Of a DNA stretch of 64,000 nt, positions 57,775 to 64,000 are shown one piece after another (within the stretch, counting starts at the first letter, position 1; each line of letters opens with the position of its first letter). The stretch is from positions 1,574,501-1,638,500 of the forward strand of contig OZ004598.1 of the NCBI GenBank assembly GCA_963924555.1. Direction: 5' to 3'. This DNA comes from Crambe crambe (Eukaryota; Porifera; Demospongiae; Poecilosclerida; Crambeidae). The notes under the pieces were generated by a model. It did no database searches. It saw only the letters and a program-made list of their open reading frames with translations, and was not told the origin of the DNA. The translations under genes and the position numbers were made by a program.

Positions 57775-58849
57775 CCAACCAGATCAGACCCATGCCAGAC
57801 TAGATCAATGAGGGAGTTTACCTAGCTCATCAAAGGGTCTAGCCTTAAGACCCATTCATACGTAGCTACAGGATCTATATTTATCCTTTTAACATACTGT
57901 TTTAAAAAAGATGACAGTCCAGGTCTTCTTGTTCAAAGTGGATGGTCCATGGTACATCAGTTTTGACAACGCGCGCGCTACTGTACAACTTGAGCCAATC
58001 CTTCAAAATGCGCATGCGAAAAAGGCACTTGGAATTGAGGAGAGTTGATATAAAGTCATACATAATAAACTGTGCTGATGCATGATAGCTAATAGCTGTG
58101 ACTGTGAGGGGCATGCTACTAGTCCTGATAGTCTGCTGTGGATATCAAACTGACAGGATCCACTATGGGTTGCAGCAGTGATTCCATGAATGGGAATCAT
58201 CGATGAACCAGGAACTCCTACATAAACACATGAAAGTCCTCATATCATATCATAATGTGCAAGAAGTGTTCTCTCCTGACCCTTATGCATGCAGGACAAG
58301 CTGTATGGGTAGCTATAACTGACACTTTCCACCACTTGCAAACCTGAATTATAGAAACTAGAGAACCTGGTGGTAGTGCAATGAGTGTATAGACAAGAGC
58401 CTGCATGTGTGTACCACATGATGTAATACATCCATATAAGGAAATGTAATACCCACAACTACATGTTTGTTTATCAACAGTGTCTACAATCTGGGAAGGG
58501 GGAAGAGGCTGAGGACATGAGTGCTTCTCCGACCCCATCGGACAAGTGGTCACCACATGTTTATCAACAAATATTAAACTATGATGCCACACCCCCTTTT
58601 CCAGAAGAAATGCAAATCAGAAATCTTCATAGAGAATGCTGTCTTTCCCTTGATGCTTTGTACGCTCACAAACTGTGCAAAAAATCTCCATAAGGATCAA
58701 GGTTACATGTAGGCCAAAATAAATAAGACAACTATCACACAGGTCAGAGGTCATGATGAAGTAGTCATCCACTTATAATCGAACCCTATTAGAAGGGTCC
58801 TACCCCTGTACAACCACTAGATAAATACTATTGGGGTCAAAGGTGCTAG

Positions 58850-59800
58850 TATACTCTTGACTCTCAGTATAGAACACACACCTGTGCTGCTCTGCCATAT
58901 CTGTTGCCTGCCAGAATGAGGTGGAGGGCATATTTGCATGGCATGGAAGGTTGTGCACGGAGAAATCCATGTGCAGCTTGCTCCACACACACTGCACTGT
59001 GCAGATCTGCATCCTACAGGGAAGGAAGATACAATATACGATGTTTAATAGAGTAATTTGATTTGGACCTACCTCAGCAGTCATACGAATACACAGCTGA
59101 GTCAGCTCCTTGTACAGACCTCTCTCTTTGATGTCAATCAGCAAGAGAGAAGCAAGTGTCCCATAGTATGGAGCTCTATGAAAAGGACAGGATGATATTT
59201 TGTGGAGACTAAAGTACATTGTATACTGACTTGCAAGAGAGATTGTAGACAGATATGGCCTCTTCTAGATAAGATATGACATCCCTTCTTGTGGACGACA
59301 TAAGGTAAGCAGTCACTGCACACATCTCCTATAATATACAGAGAAATCTGAGATAAAAATCCCTTTACCAGATTATAACTGACTGACCACTGCTCCTCTA
59401 TAGTAGAGTCATGCATTGGCTGACTGGAAGTCCTTCTTGACTTGGTGATAGCTGAAAGGAGATGAAAAGGAGAAGATAGTGGGGTGGATGAGGTGGGAGG
59501 GAAGGGCAGGGGAAGGACATACTAGACACCACCAGAATCACTGCACTTGCTACATCAACTGCTCCATCAAAGACGTCATGGAGGAGGACATGGTAGTAGT
59601 AGATGTGAGGAGAGAGCCACTTGGGATACTTGCTCTGTTCTGACTGCTTCTGTTTGGTGTACAGCTGGGAGAAGTCCTCCAGTGGGTCCTTGGACATACT
59701 AGACACCACTAGAATCACTGCAGGAGGAGAGGGAGCATAGCTGAAGTCACGGGTCAGTTCCAATAAATGGCCAGCCAAACTCAATGTTTAAAACATTATA
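58850..59800 (-). pseudogene. TRAPPC8-like: TRAPPC8-like fused fragments, unit D
   Basis: Nearly the same as the unit B fragment: the N-terminal exon with intact YPKWLSPHIYYYHVLLHDV (about 59746-59560), direct fusion to the KKDFQ exon end at about 59455, then the CAVTAYLMSSTR exon (about 59326-59230), the APYYG exon (about 59178-59072) and the VEQAAHGFLRA / KYALHLILAGNRYG exon (59015-58882). The fusion point (gtgatagctgaaaggagatg) is identical to unit B. The APYYG exon lost 6 nt relative to unit B (near 59130), which keeps frame. Confidence 0.75.
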
Positions 59801-59889
59801 GGTATCAGTGCTGTTTATGCAGCTGGAGACTGATAGTCCTCATCATGACAATTACTCAATAGGACAATAATTTCCCACAAGTTAAAATA

Positions 59890-60012
59890 AATAAATAAAT
59901 TAGTTCCCTTACTTTAGCATGACTTCCTCACTATTCAACTCTTCCCACCATTGGAAGAACCTGCCACATTGCACTGTGTAGTTCCCTCCACCATACAGAG
60001 AGAGTAAGGAGA
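59890..60012 (-). other. Exon-like piece GRFFQWWEEL
   Basis: The minus strand reads YGGGNYTVQCGRFFQWWEELN followed by SEEVMLK at a gtaagg donor (about 59912). A partial version lies near 40340-40395. I do not recognise the domain. Its place beside TRAPPC8-like exons suggests that it belongs to the same host gene. Confidence 0.35.
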
Positions 60013-60274
60013 GCAGAGGAAGTTCTCTCAGACTATCCATCAGAAATGTTACATCACTCAAAGAACACTTACTGCTACATTGAAAGAATAGACAATAGGA
60101 CAAGATTACAAACAATAATATAGGACTAACTATAGGACATAATACTCAGTATTCTCCACTAAACATAGGGACCCACTATGCCTTCAAGTACATCTTCTCT
60201 TTGATGTGGTCAATAGAATGCTGATGAACAACTCACACTCCAACAAATACCATTTGATGTGAGAAACCACCCTT

Positions 60275-60416
60275 AAGGAATAGGACATAATTACTAACAA
60301 TAGGACATAATTATTAACAATAGGACATGATTACTAACAGTAGGACATAATTATTAACAATAGGACATGATTACTAACAATAGGACATAATTATAAACAA
60401 TAGGACATAATCACTA
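60275..60416 (+). repeat. 20-bp tandem repeat, about seven copies
   Basis: Unit taggacataattactaacaa with small variations (atgattac, attatta), about seven copies, AT-rich. Related single units lie upstream near 60090-60150. Confidence 0.88.
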
Positions 60417-60879
60417 GAGAACCTGGTGGTAGTGGAATCATAAAGGAATGTTACAATGATGTAATACATCCATATAAGGCAATGTAATACCCACAACTAC
60501 ACGTTTGTTTATCAACAGTGAGGGTGTCTGAAATGAGGGAGTCATCTGGGGACCAGTGCTTCTAAATTGCATAGACACTATAAACACAAGTCATCACCAT
60601 ATTATGACATGTTTGTTTATCAACAGAAAAGTGCTGCTCTAATGTAATACAAACTCTTGACGCTTTGTATCTCCATGACTGGCTTATACCCCAAGTGATT
60701 TTGTAGGACCTACAAGATCAAACCATGCAAATTTTCTAACAAGGTTCTCAACAGTTATGGCCTTCATGAAATTACAAGTGGGAGTGAACTGCATAAAATA
60801 AAGGTCACTGGATATGAGGAGACAACCCTTATCTCAATGTCTAACCATAAGACCATAACTCAATTACCAGATCAACCTC

Positions 60880-62570
60880 AGGCATCCTGTTCAGACTCAA
60901 CTTCCCATGATCTTCAACACACTATTAGTTCTCCTACTCACCATAATTTGAGGTAAACTTGCAGAATGTCAGCTCCTCGCAAAGACAGGTCCTTGGAACC
61001 TTGCCATAGTTCCACCTCATCCATATAGAGAGAGAACTTCCATCTCAGCAAAGGAGGTGCTATTCCATAATTAAAGAGTTGAGAATTGTAATAGACTGGA
61101 AAGGCATTGTATAGTTACATTACACATCTCCAAGTCTCCATAGTAACAATGCATCTAAATAGTATGGATGTGTTGTATAGACCTCTTTCTTTTGTCCTAT
61201 GACTCATAATTGCAGGGACTCCCTCATAAGGAGCACAAGGACACAATGACTGCAATAAGGAAGGTAAAAATAAGATGAATCTCTGTCAATATGAATTCAG
61301 ACACTCAGTAAATGTTCTGATTAGAGAGGTGTCCCTATTCCAACCATAACGAGGACTTCTACTCTATCAAATGCTCTGCTAAACTAGATCACACATCAAT
61401 TGAGTTTGCTGAAATGAGGGTGTGCTCAAATTAGAACACAATATTCCATGATTTCTTTCCTCCTGCATGATTAATGAAGGGGAAACCCCTTGTATGACGA
61501 GACTGACTGTGATCCCTTTACCAGATTCCAGAGGAAAATTAAAGAAGGGTGGGAGATGATGGAGTGCTGAGGACACCTAAAAAGCATGCACAACCTCATG
61601 AATGTACATATTATTGCCTTTCTAGACCTTTACTCTTGAAAGTTAGTATACTTCAAAATAGCTGACCTCAATTATACTGTATTGCCATCTAAGACTTACT
61701 TAGTCCAGGAAGAGCTGTCACCTGAGGGTAGAGGTTAGTCTGAGACTATTTAAGGCCATCTGTCCTACTGTGAATACTTCCACACCAACATGTATCGCCT
61801 CTCCAGGAAGGACTGAAATAGATGCCTGCATGCATGTAAGGAGAGAGAAAAGAATCACCTATTTTGTAGAAGTGGAGGGGCAGGAGGTTTAATTGCTAGG
61901 TTACCACATAGGGATTAATCTTACAATAATTTTGGGCATGGGAGCAGTGACCCTCCAGTGGAGTTTGTAGTCCTTCCTATATGTCTTGTAGTGATTGAGT
62001 CGTGGTCCTCTCACTTCAAATACAACTTTCCTCTGGACCCCTTCAGAGAGGAGCTTTTGGAACCTTGATGGACCTAGAGTGAAAAAGCACTTTTAAGTAC
62101 AGTGAAACTAACCAACTCTGGACCACAAAAAAGTGAGGTTGTCTCTTGATAGAGGTCAAAATCAATGGTACAAGCACTATTGGGACATAACCAAGTGGTC
62201 TTTAAACAGAGGTGGTCTTTGAATAGGGTGGTCTCATATTACAGGTTTCACTGTACCTAGCTTTTCTATTCATTGCACACCAAAATCTTAAAGGATGCGT
62301 CTGGAATTTAGTGAGAGAGTATGAGAGTTTTGCTTGGAGCCTGAGGGGTTCAGTGGAGAGTTGGAGCCACTTGATTCAATCCTTTGACCACAAGTTCCCC
62401 TTCCTTCAAGGGAGAGTAACTTACAGTACAAAAATGAACTACTAAGCAACTGTGGATGTACTAATGTCTCCATCATCTCCACTTATCATCTTTTCTTCCT
62501 CTGGTTGTAGCAGTACTCTCTTGACCACTTTACACACAGCAGGTGCACTAGTGGGTGGTGCAGACAAAAA
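60880..62570 (-). pseudogene. TRAPPC8-like: TRAPPC8-like 3' exons, unit D
   Basis: From high to low: an exon encoding AVCKVVKRVLLQPEEEKM (about 62553-62487) with a damaged donor (ATAAGT where unit C has GTAAGT); GELVVKGLNQVAPT (about 62400-62345) with an early stop; and a 149-nt exon 62073-61925, intact, reading KLLSEGVQRKVVFEVRGPRL then HWRVTAPMPKII. This last aligns with human TRAPPC8 around LEIQGPRLN and the following MPLLEV. Next come the FTVGQ / WVTALPGL-type exon near 61700 with a TGA, the PLESGKGITVSLVIQG exon (about 61580-61450) and the DEVELWQGSKDLSL exon (about 61020-60945). Intact and broken exons are mixed, so the copy is probably non-functional. Confidence 0.68.
62098..62255. mobile_element. 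Tc1/mariner-type MITE, copy 2
   Basis: Ends CAGTGAAAC and GGTTTCACTG with TA on both sides (62098-62099 and 62254-62255). It occupies the same intron position as the copy at 48619-48767 and is inherited through the segmental duplication. Confidence 0.75.
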
Positions 62571-62660
62571 AGGTGGAGGGATGAGGGAATGTTCTTGAAC
62601 TCCTCCTAACTGTTCATGACATACTCTACCATTGCTTGTTCTTTCAACAAGATAATGAGT

Positions 62661-64000
62661 TCAAGGATTTGAGGTATAGTCCCATATAGTTGAGTATAAT
62701 AGGTTCTTTACGTGCTGTAAACAATCAGCAAGAGCCTTGGCACCATCAGCACCAATAGAGTTATGATAAAGATCCAGTGTTTGCAGGTTCGTACAGTGTT
62801 TTAGACCTTCAGCAAGAGCCTTGGCACAATCATCACCAATAGAGTTATTATCGAGACCAAGTGTTCGTAGGTTTGTACAGTGTTTTAGACCTTCAGCAAG
62901 AGCCTTGGTACTATCAACACCAATAGAGTTATGACCGAGATCCAGTTTTAGCAGGTTAGTACAGTGTTTTAGATTTTCAGCAAGAACCTTGGCACCATCA
63001 GCACCAATAGAGTTATTCCAGAGATACAGTGTTTGCAGATTTGTACAGTGTTTTAGACCTTCAGCAAGAGCCTTGGCACCATCATCACCAATAGAGTTAC
63101 TATCGAGACCAAGTGTTTGTAAGTTCGTACAGTGTTTTAGACATTCAGAAAGAGCCTTGGCACCATTAGCACCAATAGAGTTAGTATGGAGATCCAGTGT
63201 TTGCATGTTAATACAGTATTTTAGATCTTCAGCAAGAGCCTTGGCACCATCATCACCAATAGAATTATTATCGAGACCAAGTGTTCGTAGGTTTGTACAG
63301 TGTTTTAGACCTTCAGCAAGAGCCTTGGCACCATCATCACCAATAGAGTTACTATCGAGACCAAGTGTTTGCATGTTTGTACAGTGTTTTAGACTTTCAG
63401 TAAGAGCCTTGGCACCATCAGCACCAATAGAGTTAGTATGGAGATCCAGTGTTTGCAGGTTCGTACAGTGTTTTAGACCTTCAGCAAGAGCCTTGGCACC
63501 ATCATCATCTATAGAGTTACCACTGAGGTCCAGTGTTTGCAGGTACATACAGAATTTTAGACCTTTATTAAGAGACTTGGCACCATCAGCACCAATAGAG
63601 CTACCACGAAGATCAAGCATTTTCAGGTTTGTACAGTGTTTCAGACCTTCAGCAAGAGCCTTGGCACCATCAAATCCGATATTTCTGGATTTAAAATTCA
63701 GTAACTGCAAGTTATAGTGGCTACCACATGTATTAGAGCAGAAAACAGACAATGCAACATCAGCACAATCTATTTGAGAGAAATCCATGGTAGAAATGTC
63801 CACATCATGTTTGATATCGAGGAGAGCGTGAGCACCTTCTTTGGTTATTTTTTGGTTGCATAACAGGAGTTTCAGATTAGCAACATCTTTCACTGCTCTG
63901 GTGATATCTATTGCTCCTTCATCACCTATTTTATTACATCTCAAGTCCAATGAGTGGAGATTAGTACAGAGAATAAGGCCTTCACTAAGAGATTTTGCTC
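62661..64000 (-). CDS. NLR-4 LRR region, partial at right edge
   Basis: An open frame from the window edge (KSLSEGLILCTNLHSL) to SNP-stop at 62661. It carries the degenerate middle LRRs (LDLRCNKIGDEGAI) shared with NLR-1 and NLR-3, then eleven 28-residue LRRs and a cap ADCLQHVKNL with a short extra tail YSTIWDYTSNP. Some LRRs have lost consensus residues (KSLNKGLKFCMYLQTL, GVDSTKALAEG), so they are older or more diverged than those of NLR-2. NACHT and N-terminal domains must lie beyond 64000. No ZU5 exon follows; TRAPPC8-like exons begin about 100 bp on. Confidence 0.92.
   Translation of the reverse strand, partial: AKSLSEGLILCTNLHSLDLRCNKIGDEGAIDITRAVKDVANLKLLLCNQKITKEGAHALLDIKHDVDISTMDFSQIDCADVALSVFCSNTCGSHYNLQLLNFKSRNIGFDGAKALAEGLKHCTNLKMLDLRGSSIGADGAKSLNKGLKFCMYLQTLDLSGNSIDDDGAKALAEGLKHCTNLQTLDLHTNSIGADGAKALTESLKHCTNMQTLGLDSNSIGDDGAKALAEGLKHCTNLRTLGLDNNSIGDDGAKALAEDLKYCINMQTLDLHTNSIGANGAKALSECLKHCTNLQTLGLDSNSIGDDGAKALAEGLKHCTNLQTLYLWNNSIGADGAKVLAENLKHCTNLLKLDLGHNSIGVDSTKALAEGLKHCTNLRTLGLDNNSIGDDCAKALAEGLKHCTNLQTLDLYHNSIGADGAKALADCLQHVKNLLYSTIWDYTSNP

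Larger units (their letters stand above)
57775..64000. repeat. Tandem segmental unit D (continues outside)
   Basis: Fourth copy, starting gccaaccagatcagacccat. It holds TRAPPC8-like fragments and the LRR end of NLR-4, and runs past the right edge. As in unit C, no ZU5-UPA-Death exons lie between the LRR stop and the TRAPPC8-like exons. Confidence 0.72.

Overview
The window is metazoan nuclear DNA, most likely from a demosponge. The reasons are GT-AG introns that are often very short, Death/CARD/NACHT/LRR/ZU5/UPA domain genes, TRAPPC8-like exons, and NLR bodies carried on single giant exons in the style of sponge NLR families. The sponge assignment is inference. Every recognised host gene lies on the minus strand, so each is read from high to low coordinates.

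Layout: about four tandem segmental copies, each opening (low coordinate end) with the same spacer motif near 210, 20905, 38955 and 57775, so the period is about 18-21 kb. Each unit holds, from low to high coordinate, a mosaic of broken TRAPPC8-like exons (TRAPP trafficking complex subunit 8) and then an NLR immune-receptor gene. Unit A (210-20904) carries NLR-1 (9111-15963, with Death-domain exons upstream at 17266-18159). Unit B (20905-38954) carries NLR-2 (27182-34543) and a TE-rich flank with a dead hAT transposon. Unit C (38955-57774) carries an internal 3.35-kb tandem duplication, a relic NLR (49379-49990) and NLR-3 (50222-55171). Unit D (57775 to the right edge) ends in the LRR of NLR-4 (62661-64000, continuing outside).

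The striking result is the NLR architecture. The N-terminal part is built from repeated CARD-like, Death and intracellular Ig modules, followed by NACHT and 28-residue LRRs. In NLR-1 and NLR-2, phase-consistent splicing adds ZU5, UPA and Death exons. NACHT-LRR-ZU5-UPA-death-fold is the order of vertebrate NLRP1, and LRR-ZU5-UPA-Death that of PIDD1; both self-cleave in this region at an HF-Ser motif. Here both copies have His-Phe-Cys at the end of ZU5. Summing the exons I infer gives uninterrupted frames of 2135 codons (NLR-1) and 2260 codons (NLR-2). NLR-3 and NLR-4 end after the LRRs, with TRAPPC8-like debris where the tail would be.

The intergenic space is filled with mobile and simple repeats: a 1.9-kb foldback element present only in unit A, a TA-flanked MITE pair, hAT and pogo-like remnants, 66-, 36- and 20-bp tandem repeats, and a long (AG)n tract. 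I saw no tRNA, rRNA, CRISPR or prokaryotic feature. All calls come from reading the sequence by eye; no alignment was run.
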